Below, in pieces: positions 9,501 to 21,379 of a stretch of 64,000 bases of DNA (position 1 is its first letter; every line of letters starts with the position of its first letter). The stretch comes from Morinoia aosen (taxonomy: Eukaryota; Arthropoda; Malacostraca; Amphipoda; Talitridae), in NCBI GenBank assembly GCA_030386875.1, contig JASJYW010000026.1:12542246-12606245 (forward strand), in the 5' to 3' direction. The notes beneath the pieces are model-generated. The model did no database searches and was not told where the DNA came from. It worked only from the letters and a program-made list of their open reading frames with translations. Made by a program: the position numbers and the translations under genes.

Positions 9501-11562
9501 TAGGAATGGCCCAAAACACGCATTTTAGCTCTGTCGACCGTGGGAACGGCTAAATATGCACTTTCCGCCTATGTCGCCAAGGGAAACAGCAAACGACGTG
9601 ATTTTCACCGCATTCGGCCTAGGAATGGCCCAAAACACGCATTTTAGCTCTGTCGACTGTGGAATCGGCTAAATGTGCACTTTCCGCCTATTTCACCACG
9701 GGAAACAGCAAACGACGTGATTTTCATCGCATTCGGCCTAGGAATGGCCCACAACACGCATTTTAGCTCTGTCGACCGTGGAAACGGCTAAATATGCACT
9801 TTCCGCCTATGTCGCCAAGGGAAACAGCAAACGACGTGGTTTTCACCGCATTCGGCCTAGGAATGGCCCAAAACACGCATTTTAGCTCTGTCGACCGTGG
9901 AAACGGCTAAATGTGCACTTTCCGCCTATTTCGCCACGGGAAACAGCAAACGACGTGCTTTTCACCGCATTCGGCCTAGGAATGGCCCAAAACACGCAAT
10001 TTAGCTCTGTCGACCGTGGAATCGGCTAAATATGCACTTTCCGCCTATGTCGCCACGGGAAACAGCAAACGACGTGATTTTCACTGCATTCGGCCTAGCA
10101 ATGGCCCAAAACACGCATTTTAGCTCTGTCGACCGTGGAATCGGCTGAATATGCACTTTCCGATTATGTCGCCACGGGAAACAGCAAACGACGTGATTTT
10201 CACCGCATTCGGCCTAGGAATGGCCCAAAACACGCATTTTAGCTCTGTCGACCGTGGAATCGGCTATATATGCACTTTCCGCCTATGTCGCCACGGGAAA
10301 CAGCAAACGACGTGATTTCACCGCATTCGGCCTAGGAATGGCCCAAAACACGCATTTTAGCTCTGTCGACCGTGGAATCGCCTTAATATGCACTTTCCGC
10401 ATATGTCGCCACGGGAAACAGCAAACGACGTGATTTTCACCGCATTCGGCCTAGGAATGGCCCAAAACACGCATTTTAGCTCGGTCGACTGTGGAATCGG
10501 CTAAATATGCACTTTCCGCCTATGTCGCCACGGGAAACAGCAAACGACGTGATTTTCACCGCATTCGGCCTAGGAATGGCCCAAAACACGCATTTTAGCT
10601 CTGTCGACCGTGGAAACGGCTAAATATGCACTTTCCGCCTATGTCGCCAAGGGAAACAGCAAACGACGTGATTTTCACCGCATTCGGCCTAGGAATGGCC
10701 CAAAACACGCATTTTAGCTCTGTCGACCGTGGAAACGGCTAAATGTGCACTTTCCGCCTATGTCGCCACGGGAAGCAGCAAACGACGTGATTTTCACCGC
10801 ATTCGGCCTAGGAATGGCCCAAAACACGCATTTTAGCTCTGTCGACCGTGGAATCGGCTAAATATGCACTTTCCGCCTATGTCGCCACGGGAAACCGCAA
10901 ACGACGTGATTTTCACCGCATTCGGCCTAGGAATGGCCCCAAAACACGCATTTTAGTCCTGTCGACCGTGGAAACGGCTAAATATGCACTTTCCGCCTAT
11001 GTCGCCACGGGAAACAGCAAACGACGTGACTTTCTCCGCATTCGGCCTAGGAATGGCCCAAAACACGCATTTTAGCTCAGTCGACCGTGGAATCGGCTAA
11101 ATATGCACTTTCCGCCTATGTCGCCACGGGAAACAGCAAACAACGTGATTTTCACCGCATTCGGCCTAGGAATGGCCCAAAACACGCATTTTAGCTCTGT
11201 CGACCCTGGAAACGGGCTAAATATGCACTTTCCGCCTATGTCGTCAAGGGAAACAGCAAACGACGTGATTTTCACCGCATTCGGCCTAGGAATGGCCCAA
11301 AACACGCATTTTAGCTCTGTCGACCGTGGAAACGGCTAAATATGCATTTTCCGCCTATGTCGCCACGGGAAACAGCAAACGACGTGATTTTCACCGCATT
11401 CGGCCTACGAATGGCCAAAAACACGCATTTTAGCTCTGTCGACCGTGGAATCGGCTAAATATGCACTTTCCGCCTATGTCGCCACGGGAAACAGCAAACG
11501 ACGTGATTTTCACCGCATTCGACCTAGGAATGGCCCCAAAACACGCATTTTTAGCTCTGTCA

Positions 11563-11566
11563 ACCG
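11563..11566 (+). other. target-site duplicate ACCG, left of copy B
   Basis: The satellite is interrupted at ctctgtcaaccg, then one extra G, then the LTR. Joining this flank to the flank right of copy A (accgtggaatcgg) restores one complete monomer with a 4-bp overlap, as for the two sides of a single insertion. Confidence 0.6.
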
Positions 11567-11567
11567 G

Positions 11568-11891
11568 TGTGCGCCCGCCAGGCATATAAATAGGATCGGC
11601 GAGAGGACATCGTCGTTCATTAGCGGTGGTTTGCCGTAGAGGTCGCATTTTACAAACAGAAGCGTCGCTGTTCAGTAGCGGAAGCTCGGCTGTCGGAGAA
11701 AGCATCTGTAGAGATCACAGATGCGCTATAGAAGTAACGAGAATTACCTTCCGATTAAAGATTCTCTACCAATTACGAAGCCTGTGTCAATTCTGTAGTA
11801 ACAATAAAGGATAACCACGTTACTGCATCTGATTCACTCCCGATCCTCATTCGCGTTAGTTTCGACCTGTATACTGAAAAGGGACGGAACA
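11568..11891 (+). repeat. 5' LTR of family 1, copy B (324 bp)
   Basis: It matches 6239-6559 over its whole length and starts TGTGCGCCCGCC, ends GGAACA. It has the TATA box at 11585-11592 and AATAAA at 11813-11818. Single-base differences from the copy A LTR are mostly indels (for example gagagg for gagat and attttac for atttac). It is flanked on the left by the satellite sequence gtcaaccg. Confidence 0.92.
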
Positions 11892-11894
11892 TAC

Positions 11895-11912
11895 TGGTGG
11901 CCAGTATGGGGA
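11895..11912 (+). promoter_or_regulatory. primer-binding site, family 1
   Basis: TGGTGGCCAGTATGGGGA begins 3 nt after the 5' LTR and starts with TGG, the complement of a tRNA 3' CCA end. Its first ten bases are identical to the primer site of family 2 (58097-58124, minus strand). The source tRNA is uncertain; leucine tRNA is a tentative suggestion from memory. Confidence 0.7.
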
Positions 11913-12938
11913 TGCACATTAAAGATACCCACATTGCCACATTGCCTCATTGAAGAAGAAAGATATCAAGAATTGATCCTCAGTTCTGCTGATCCGTGAT
12001 TTTAATTAAGTGTGAGGAGTGTCATCCTGTTTGGAGTAACGTCGCATAGTTATCACATTACTTCAGAGCATCGAGAAAAGGAAGAAAGACGTCAGGCGCA
12101 GAAAATCGAAGTTCTTTCCAAGAAACTCTTCGAGAAAGAAACTCTTCGAGAGAGAAACACTTCGAGCGAGGAAAAAATCGAAAAATCCTACAGAATGGGC
12201 TACTCAAAGGAGAAGATGAAGTGAGGGGTCCCAGACCAACAACCTGGTCTGTCCGACGAGAATCTACGCATTTACGCACCGTCATCTGCAACGAGAAGAT
12301 CTTCGAGAGCTACGCATCGCCAAAATATTAAGTTAAGTGTACGCCGAATAATGTTGCTTGCAAATTAAAAATAAGCATGCGCTCAAATTAATGATTATAC
12401 ATCATCATTATAAAATTAATGAGTAGGAAGCCTGAGCAGTGAGCAGTAGGAAGTAAGCAGTAGGCATTGAAAGAGCAAGCTGATTCCTGGTAGCGGGAGA
12501 GAGCGAGCAGCATAGGCATTGCGAAAGCGCAGTAAGCAAGCTGATTCCCGGGAGTGAGAGAGCGAGCGTGTACGCGGAAACGTTGTGTGGAGAGGTAGTC
12601 CATTGTTCTCCAGAACAATTGAAGGAAGTTGTTGCTATTGTTCTCGGGCCATTGTCTCTGGCACATAAGAGCAAGCTGGAGCGGCCTTGCTCTGTTCAGT
12701 TGCTGCCGACCTTCACGAGCTTTGACTTTTTGACTTTGTGTGCTGGATTAGTCTGGGTTAAGTCCACTGAAAATGTGAGTTAAAATTTTATTGTATTGTA
12801 GAAGTATTATCATTTGCACGTAGAAAATTTTATTGTATGTAGAATATTATCATTTGCATGTAGGAAATTTTATTGTGTGTAGAACATTTTTCTTTAATGG
12901 AAATAGGAGGTTTATGAATATAGGATTATTTTGTGCTT
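11913..12938 (+). other. leader region of family 1 (between primer site and gag)
   Basis: This is about 1 kb without a convincing gene. It holds a purine-rich 16-bp tandem repeat (gaaactcttcgaga at 12122, 12138 and 12154) and a diverged repeat of about 70 bp near 12465-12570 (both parts contain gcaagctgattcc and gagagcgagc). It also holds a 41-bp AT-rich repeat at 12782-12890 preceded by a splice-donor-like GTGAGT (12775-12780). A 70-codon frame at 12012-12224 lacks an ATG start and is made largely from the 16-bp repeat, so I do not call it a gene. No homologue of ORF A is present here, unlike family 2. Confidence 0.6.
12782..12890 (+). repeat. about 41-bp AT-rich tandem repeat in the leader
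   Basis: Units containing aaattttattgt and tattatcatttgca start near 12782, 12824 and 12864, with a period of 40-42 bp; the last unit is partial. The array begins just after GTGAGT at 12775-12780 and is followed by a T-rich stretch and AATAG near 12905, so it might lie inside an intron. Confidence 0.75.
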
Positions 12939-14413
12939 ATGTCGGGCAGTGACTCTGACGAATACGAGTACATAAGAACCACCCGTACGTGACTCGAGTA
13001 GGAAGAGTTTCAGTTCCTATTTTTTCCGCGAAGTCGATTGTTGTACCTATCACGATGGCGACCACCGCCACAGTCACCCCTGTTACCAGTGCAGTCCACT
13101 ACACAGTTTAGCCCTGTAACTAGTACGGTTACCGCTGTGACGACTTCTATTGTCAGTCCGATACCTAGTGTTGTAATTGCTGGGCAGGATCTACCGCAGT
13201 ACCGAGGTAGAAGAAACGTAGAAACGACCCTGACTTCATAGAAAATTAAGTCACTAGAAACGCATATAAAGAATGTGCGAGCATATTTCAATATGCTGTC
13301 AGATAATTCGGAGGAAGCTAAACTAAATCTATTATTGCGAACTGCAGACAAGCGGGTAGGCGACTTCAATACGGTCGTAGCTTCCATAAATTAGTGAAGG
13401 TTATGAATTAAGTTTCGAAGAAGTCGTGCACCTGTTAGAAAATATCTACGTATCAAAAGGTGGAAAGATCTTTGCACGCGGTCGCCTGTGATCTAAATAA
13501 CGTACGCCTGAAAAGAAACGATGCATTAGCTAGCCAGTTCGTGGCTGTCCTGTCCAAAATCCGTAAATTTACCCCACAGAATAATGACCAGCCCGGAGTG
13601 TTCGAACAGAGCCCACCCCTATGTAGTAAATTGTCCCGATCCTGTTGCCCTCGATAAGTATTTCGAGAATACTTTAGTTGTTGCGTTTAGCTATGGCCAT
13701 CATTAACCCTCTAGTAACAGAAGATTTTTCCAAAAAACTATTTCACAAACCGTTTAATTCGTCGGAAGAGCTCCTTCAGAGAATTGTAACTGTAATTCGC
13801 AATTTTCCCGAGGATAAGCAAATATTAGCGACTCGATCTGAGAGATCTATGGAAATCTATTGTGCTGAGGATGATCATTCGTCCGAATCAAACTTTGATG
13901 CAGCCTGTGATGAGGCCGAAGTGCATACAATGACAAGAGGCGGATTTCAAGGTAGAGGTAGACGCGTAGGCCCTACTCTAGACCAAACTACCCAAGACAA
14001 TTTTTCGTGCTAGGCCTTATGTCAAATCTTATGTTGGAGATAGAGAATTGGGGACTCTCGAAGTCCAAGCATTAGAGACAGCTGAAGCGAAGCGTTGCTC
14101 GAAGTGTTACAATCATGTGTGTGTCTGTCAAGGACAAAGTGAGTCGGTATCCACTGTGGCTAGGAAACCGCTGATTGGTACAAACCAGGTTCATCTCAGA
14201 CAGCCACCGAGCATTCACTGCGTGATGTAGTTTTGTTTTCGTTGCAATAAGTAAGGACACTACGCAAGAGACTGTAGGTCCAGGCGAGATTATTTCAACA
14301 GATCAGGTAGACCTGATCGTGTCCGTGCGCGAGGACAGCATAAAACTAGTGTACCAGAAAAAGGCCAGGTAGAAACTTACCAAACTAACAGTGGCAATGA
14401 TTTTTTAGCGTAA
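12939..14413 (+). pseudogene. gag: gag, family 1 copy B, disrupted
   Basis: The frame starts at ATG 12939 (MSGSDSDEYEY), like the family-2 Gag start, but meets TGA at 12990 and several later stops and frame changes. Recognisable Gag pieces, collinear with family 2, are LPQYRGRR near 13190, HIKNVRAYFNML and RVGDFNTVV (13260-13385), HAVACDLNNVRL and SKIRKFT (13470-13570), and SSEELLQRIVTVIRN (13755-13805). A zinc knuckle of spacing CX2CX4HX4C lies at 14234-14275 but has TAA at 14252. From the knuckle to the gag stop (TAA, 14411-14413) the frame is continuous. Gag would form the particle core. Some breaks may be sequencing errors, since the pol part of this copy is full of one-base indels relative to copy A. 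Confidence 0.85.
14401..14407 (+). promoter_or_regulatory. gag-pol -1 ribosomal frameshift heptamer, family 1
   Basis: In the gag frame the end reads GAT TTT TTA GCG TAA, so T TTT TTA is in the X XXY YYZ phase two codons before the gag stop. A shift of -1 enters a frame (FSVNSTDDFISD) that stays open for about 50 codons toward protease. Family 2 has the same heptamer at the same place (55289-55295). Confidence 0.75.
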
Positions 14414-16832
14414 ACAGCACAGACGATTTCATTTCCGATAGAAATAACGTCAATGGTAAAAATGAAACTACAATAACTAAGTATGACTCCACGGCGACAA
14501 ATCCCTGTGAACCCGAGGAGAATTCTGGTGCTGAGATTCCCTCGTTTAAAATGTTGAGATGATAGATCCACTGAATTTAAGTGTGAAAATAGATATGATC
14601 GCTGGGAGAGGCGGAATTAAGCGATGATTTGAATGCTCATGGCATGCTCATAGAAAGCCATGTGACGGCGAACGTTTTGTAAATACGAAGAAGATGAAGA
14701 AGTTGAAGTTACAGGACAAAATGAATTATTTGTAATACGAAAAAGTCATAAGCCCATGATTGTGCTTAGAAAAGATGCAGACCTGTGGAATGCATTGATT
14801 GATTCAGGATCAGAGAAATGCCTAATCAGCTACCACAGAATAAGTGAGATAAGTAATGACGTGAAGCCAAGTTCTCTGACTATAAAAGGCGTTACGCTAA
14901 GAGTAATGTTGAAGGCTAGGTGGAGCTTGTCCTAAAGTTAAAAAACGGTTGTAAGTTTAAAGACAAATGCTTTAATAATTAAAGATGGTATTTACAATTA
15001 TGACGTCATTATTGGCGTGATTTTATTAGACAAGAACCCCGTTGTAGACTTAAAACAAAGATGTTTAATTATCAAAGACGAGAAAATCCCCTTTGCAGAG
15101 GTAAAACGACGAAAAAAGAGAAAGACAGAGTGTCTCGAGTATTTAATAGAGAATACTGAGTGTCTCATGGCGGACACGATTACGTCCAGAGCTAAGAAAA
15201 AAGTCCTAAATAAGCAAGAGAGAAGAGGACGTGCATTGCTGAGAGAGCAGGCGAGGAAGTAAAAAGGGATGGTAAGAGAGAAAATCAGCCTGTTCGAGGC
15301 GTAGTTGCAGTTACCAATTCCTACACAAGGCCAAGGCCGTTAAGAGTGCATACTCGACGAGTGGAGATTGCTCCTAATGTAATTTTGAAACATGTTGGAC
15401 ATGTTGGAAAGTGTAAAAACGGGGAATACATAATAAAGAAAGCAACTTTAAAGAAGGCATTTGTGTCGCAGAAGCGATTGTGAGAGTTAACAATAGGAGA
15501 AAGATTCCGTTGTTGTTAATTAATAGCTCCGACAGAGCAATTGTTTTACCAGAGAATGCAATTATAAGTACCTTAGAAAAAGTGGAAAAGGATCACATTG
15601 AATCCGAAGTTTACTTGTCAGATGTACAAGGAGAATTAAAGGGAGGATTGAGTACCTTTGTGGAGGCAGCGAGTGTTGTTCAGGACAGTCATTTAGATGT
15701 CGAGAAGAAAGACACTAATAGTAAATCTGTCGGGATCACAGGAGTTGTCGACGAAGGGTACGTTTATGATTCCAAAGAAAGTAGCCCGTGGTCGGCGGAA
15801 ATTAAATAACGAGATATTCAAGTGTAATGATGACGAAATGAAGCCTGAATTGCTGAGTTTTTTTGAATGAATTCAGAGACGTTATTACTATAGACAATGA
15901 ATCGATCTCAGCTGCTGCGATTAAACCATACAAAATACGTTTGAAACCTAAACGTGATGTCGTAAATGTCCCTCCCTATCGTTTTGCCCACCGTTACATG
16001 GAAGACTTGAAAGTCGTTAACGAAAAAATGTTAGACGACGGAATTATTAGACCATCGATTTCAGCTTATAATTCACCGATAATTGTAGTTCATAAGAAAG
16101 ATGGAACTATAAGTCCGGTAGTTGACTTTCGCAAAGTAAATGAGGTAATTCATGAAGAATCATTCCCGCTGCCGCGCGTGGACGACATTCTCTATAGTTT
16201 AAATTGTCAAAAATACTTTTCGGAATTAGATCTTCGTTCGGGATATCATAATATTACACTGACCGATGAGAGTAAGGAAATAACCGCATTTACAGTTGGT
16301 AGTAGGAAAATACGAGTTCAACCGCTTACCATTCGGTTTAATAACCTCACCTGCATATTTCCAGTCAGTCTGACGCAAACGCTATCTCCTGTACTAGGAA
16401 AACTATCTTTCGTCTTTATGGACGACGTGCTCATATTTTCTAAGGAGAAGGCAACAGCATCTTGCCGATATAAAAGTATGTACTTGAACTATTAAGAAAC
16501 GCTAGATTGTCAATAAAAACGGAAAAATGCGAATTTTTCCGTGACGAGATTGAATATCTCGGACATTCCATTAGTGGAATGGGAACCAGAAGCACCGGTA
16601 CTGACAAAGTAAAGAATTTAGACATTCCTAAGAATGTCAAGCAGTTACAATCATTCCTAGGTCTAGTAAATTTCTTTCGTAGGTACATAAAAAATTTTGC
16701 GAGTATCGCAAGCCCGCTCTATAATCTTCTGAAGAAAAATGTTGAATTCAATTGGTCCAAAGGATTGTCCAAACGCCTTTGAAAAACTAAGGGATGAGTT
16801 ATGTGAACATACAACCTTAGAGTCACCCAAAC
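14402..16832 (+). pseudogene. pol: pol, family 1 copy B, frameshifted and truncated by gap
   Basis: The -1 frame begins at the frameshift site and breaks at TGA near 14560. The protease active site ALIDSGSEKCLISY is intact at 14792-14833 (DSG codons 14801-14809). The rest matches copy A: the linker, RT with LDLRSGYHN and FVFMDDVLIF, and RNase H up to the gap. The readable frame switches repeatedly at one-base indels, for example near 14914, 15213, 15453, 15780, 16304 and 16455. The TAG of copy A (80-82) is also present here (near 14918). The indels could be real decay or uncorrected long-read errors near the gap. Confidence 0.9.
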
Positions 16833-17332
16833 NNNNNNNNNNNNNNNNNNNNNNNNNNNNNNNNNNNNNNNNNNNNNNNNNNNNNNNNNNNNNNNNNNNN
16901 NNNNNNNNNNNNNNNNNNNNNNNNNNNNNNNNNNNNNNNNNNNNNNNNNNNNNNNNNNNNNNNNNNNNNNNNNNNNNNNNNNNNNNNNNNNNNNNNNNNN
17001 NNNNNNNNNNNNNNNNNNNNNNNNNNNNNNNNNNNNNNNNNNNNNNNNNNNNNNNNNNNNNNNNNNNNNNNNNNNNNNNNNNNNNNNNNNNNNNNNNNNN
17101 NNNNNNNNNNNNNNNNNNNNNNNNNNNNNNNNNNNNNNNNNNNNNNNNNNNNNNNNNNNNNNNNNNNNNNNNNNNNNNNNNNNNNNNNNNNNNNNNNNNN
17201 NNNNNNNNNNNNNNNNNNNNNNNNNNNNNNNNNNNNNNNNNNNNNNNNNNNNNNNNNNNNNNNNNNNNNNNNNNNNNNNNNNNNNNNNNNNNNNNNNNNN
17301 NNNNNNNNNNNNNNNNNNNNNNNNNNNNNNNN
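16833..17332. other. assembly gap (500 N)
   Basis: There are exactly 500 Ns, a conventional placeholder for unknown length. The left side stops in RNase H of copy B and the right side starts inside a satellite monomer. By comparison with copy A at least about 4.6 kb of element is missing, if copy B was complete. Confidence 0.99.
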
Positions 17333-20300
17333 CTGTCGACCGTGGAATCGGCTAAATATGCACTTTCCGCCTATGTCGCCACGGGAAACAGCAAACGACG
17401 TGATTTTCACCGCATTCGGACTAGGAATGGCCCCAAACACGCATTATAGCTCTGTCGACCGTGGAATCGGCTAAATATGCACTTTCCGCCTATGTCGCCA
17501 CGGGAAACAGCAAACCACGTGATTTTCACCGCATTCGGCCTAGGAATGGCCCAAAACACGCATTTTAGCTCTGTTGACCGTGGAATCGGCTAAATATGCA
17601 CTTTCCGCCTATGTCGCCACGGGAAACAGCAAACGACGTGATTTTCACCGCATTCGGCCTAGGAATGGCCCAAAACACGCATTTTAGCCCTGTCAACCGT
17701 GGAAACGGCTAATTATGCACTTTCCGCCTATGTCGCCACGGGAAACAGCAAACGACGTGATTTTCACCGCATTCGGCCTAGGAATGGCCCAAAACACGCA
17801 TTTTAGCTCTGTCGACCGTGGAAACGGCTAAATATGCACTTTCCGCCTATGTCGCCACGGGAAACAGCAAACGACGTGATTTTCACCGCATTCGGCCTAG
17901 GAATGGCCCAAAACACGCATTTTAGCTCTGTCGACCGTGGAAACGGCTAAATATGCACTTTCCGCCTATGTCGCCACAGGAAACAGCAAACGATGTGATT
18001 TTCACCGCATTCGGCCTAGAAATGGCCAATAACACGCATTTTAGCCCTGTCGACCATGGAATGGGCTAAAAAAGCACTTTCCGCCCATGTCGCCACGGAA
18101 AACAGCAAACGACGTGATTTTCACCGCATTCGGCCTAGGAATGGCCCAAAACACGCATTTTAGCTCTGTCGACCGTGGAATCGGCTAAATATGCACTTTC
18201 CGCCTATGTCGCCACGGGAAACAGCAAACGACGTGATTTTCCCCGCATTCGGCCTAGGAATGGCTCAAAACACGCATTTTAGCTCTGTCGACCGTGGAAT
18301 CGGCTAAATATGCACTTTCCGCCTATGTCGCCACGGGAAACAGCAAACGACGTGATTTTCACCGCATTCGGCCTGGGAATGGCCCAAAACACGCATTTCA
18401 GCTCTGTCGACCGTGGAAACGGCTAAATATGCACTTTCCGCCTATGTCGCCACGGGAAACAGCAAACGACGTGATTTTCACCGCATTCGGCCTAGGAATG
18501 GCTCAAAACACGCATTTTAGCTCTGTCGACCGTGGAAACGGCTAAATATGCACTTTCCGCCTATGTCGCCACGGGAAACAGCAAACGACGTGATTTTCAC
18601 CGCATTCGGCCTAGGAATGGCCCAAAACACGCATTTTAGCTCTGTCGACCGTGGAATCGGCTAAATATGCACTTTCCGCCTATGTCGCCACGGGAAACAG
18701 CAAACGACGTGATTTTCACCGCATTCGGCCTAGGAATGGCCCAAAAACACGCATTTTAGCTCTGTCGACCGTGGAATCGGCTAAATATGCACTTTCCGCC
18801 TATGTCGCCACGGGAAACAGCAAACGACGTGATTTTTACCGCATTCGGCCTAGGAATGGCCCAAAACGCGCATTTTAGCTCTGTCGACCGTGGAATCGGG
18901 TAATATGCACTTTCCGCCTATGTCGCCACGGGAAACAGCAAACGACGTGATTTTCACCACATTCGGCCTAGGAATGGCCCCAAAACACGCATTTTAGCTC
19001 TGTCGACCGTGGAATCGGCTAAATATGCACTTTCCGCCTATGTCGCCACGGGAAACAGCAAACGACGTGATTTTCCCCGCATTCGGCCTAGGAATGGCCC
19101 AAAACACGCATTTTAGCTCTGTCGACCGTGGAATCGGCTAAATATGCACTTTCCGCCTATGTCGCCACGGGAAACAGCAAACGAAGTGATTTTCACCGCA
19201 TTCGGCCTAGGAATGGCCAAAACACGCATTTTAGCTCTGTCGACCGTGGAATCGGCTAAATATGCACTTTCCGCCTATGTCGCCACGGGAAACAGCAAAC
19301 GACGTGATTTTCACCGCATTCGGCCTAGGAATGGCCCAAAACACGCATTTTAGCTCTGTCGACCTTGGAATCGGCTAAATATGCACTTTCCGCCTATGTC
19401 GCCACGGGAAACAGCAAACGACATGATTTTCACCGCATTCGGCCTAGAATGGCCCAAAACACGCATTTTACCTCTGTCGACCGGGGGGAAACGGCTAAAT
19501 ATGCACTTTCCGCCTATGTCGCCACGGGAAACAGCAAACGACATGATTTTCACCGCATTCGGCCTAGGAATGGCCCAAAACACGCATTTTAGCTCTGTCG
19601 ACCGTGGAATCGGCTAAATATGCACTTTCCGCCTATGTCGCCACGGGAAACAGCAAACGACGTGATTTTCACCGCAATCGGCCTAGGAATGGCCCAAAAC
19701 ACGCATTTTAGCTCTGTCGACCGTGGAATCGGCTAAATATGCACTTTCCGCCTATGTCGCCACGGGAGACAGCAAACGACGTGATTTTCACCGCATTCGG
19801 CCTAGGAATGGCCCAAAACACGCATTTTAGCTCTGTCGACCGTGGAATCGGCTAAATATGCACTTTCCGCCTATGTCGCCACGGGAAAAAGCAAACGACG
19901 TGATTTTCACCGCATTCGGCCCTAGAAATGGCCCAAAACACGCATTTTAGCTCTGTCGACCGTGGAATCGGCTAAATATGCACTTTCCGCCTATGTCGCC
20001 ACGGGAAACAGCAAACGACGTGATTTTCACCGCATTCGGCTAGGAATGGCCCAAAACACGCATTTTAGCTCTGTCGACCGTGGAATCGGCGAAATATGCA
20101 CTTTCCGCCTATGTCGCCACGGGAAACAGCAAACGACGTGATTTTCACCGCATTCGGCCTAGAAATGACCCAAAAACCGCATTTTAGCTCTGTCGACCGT
20201 GGAAACTGCTAAATATGCACTTTCTGCCTATGTCGCCACGTGAAACAGCAAACGACGTGATTTTCACCGCATTCTGCCTAGGAATGGCCCAAAACACGCA

Positions 20301-21379
20301 TTTTAGCTCTGTCGACCGTGGAATCGGCTAAATATGCACTTTCCGCCTATGTCGCCACGGGAAACAGCAAACGACGTTATTTTCACCGCATTCGGCCTAG
20401 GAATGGCCCAAAACACGCATTTTAGCTCTGTCGACCGTGGAAACTGCTAAATATGCACTTTCCGCCTATGTCGCCACGGGAAACAGCAAACGACGTGATT
20501 TTCACCGCATTCGGCCTAGGAATGGCCCAAAACACGCATTTTAGCTCTGTCGACCGTGGAATCGGCTAAATATGCACTTTGCGCCTATGTCGCCACGGGA
20601 AACAGCAAACAACGTGATTTTCACCGCATTCGGCCTAGGAATGGCCCAAAACACGCATTTTAGCTCTGTCGACCGTGGAGTCGACTAAATATGCACTTTC
20701 CGCCTATGTCGCCACGGGAAACAGCAAACGACGTGATTTTCACCGCATTCGGCCTAGGAATGGCCCAAAACACGCATTTTAGCTCTGTCGACCGTGGAAT
20801 CGGCTAAATACGCACTTTCCGCCTATGTCGCCACGGGAAACAGCAAACGACGTGATTTTCATCGCATTCGGCCTAGGAATTGCCCAAAACACGCATTTTA
20901 GCCCTGTCGACCGTGGAAACGGCTAAATAAACACTTTCCGCCTATGTCGCCACGGGAAACAGCAAACGACGTGATTTTCACCGCATTCGGCCTAGGAATG
21001 GCCCAAAACACGCATTTTAGCTCTATCGACCGTGGAATCGGCTAAATATGCACTTTCCGCCTATGTCGCTACGGGAAACAGCAAACGACGTGATTTTCAC
21101 CGCATTCGGCCTAGGAATGGCCCAAAACACGCATTTTAGCTCTGTCGACCGTGGAATCGGCTAAATATGCACTTTCCGCCTATGTCGCCCACGGGAAACC
21201 AAACGACGAGATTTTTACCGCATTCGGCCTAGGAATGGCCCAAAACACGCATTTTTGCCCTGTCGACCGTGGAAACGGCTAAATATGCACTTTGCGCCTA
21301 TGTCGCCACGGGAAACAGCAAACGACGTGATTTTCACCGCATTCGGCCTAGGAATGGCCTAAAACACGCATTTTAGCTC

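Larger units (their letters stand above)
6560..11567 (+). repeat. 119-bp satellite array 1 (about 42 monomers)
   Basis: Head-to-tail 119-bp monomers lie between copies A and B of family 1. The monomer can be read as starting ctctgtcgaccgtgg and ending acacgcattttag. Variants such as tatgtcgtcaaggg (near 8857, 9336, 11240) are local to this block. A 17-monomer duplication is visible: the series ctatatatgc, cgcatatgtcg, cggtcgactgtgg and aaatgtgcac occurs near 8237-8720 and again near 10264-10745. There is no gene here; short ORFs across monomers are frame accidents because 119 is not a multiple of 3. Confidence 0.97.
11568..16832 (+). mobile_element. Ty3/Gypsy LTR retrotransposon, family 1, copy B (5' half, broken, ends at assembly gap)
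   Basis: This copy contains a 5' LTR, primer-binding site, leader, gag and protease/RT/RNase H of the same family as copy A. Positions 14840-16832 match 1-1991 of copy A almost base for base, with many one-base indels that break the frame. The sequence stops at 500 Ns in the RNase H region. Satellite resumes after the gap, so the 3' half (about 4.6 kb if like copy A) is not assembled. Confidence 0.92.

Noticed and set aside
12012..12224. Charged 70-codon frame in the family-1 leader
   Set aside because: It starts with GTG, is largely made of a 16-bp purine-rich repeat and has no counterpart in family 2.
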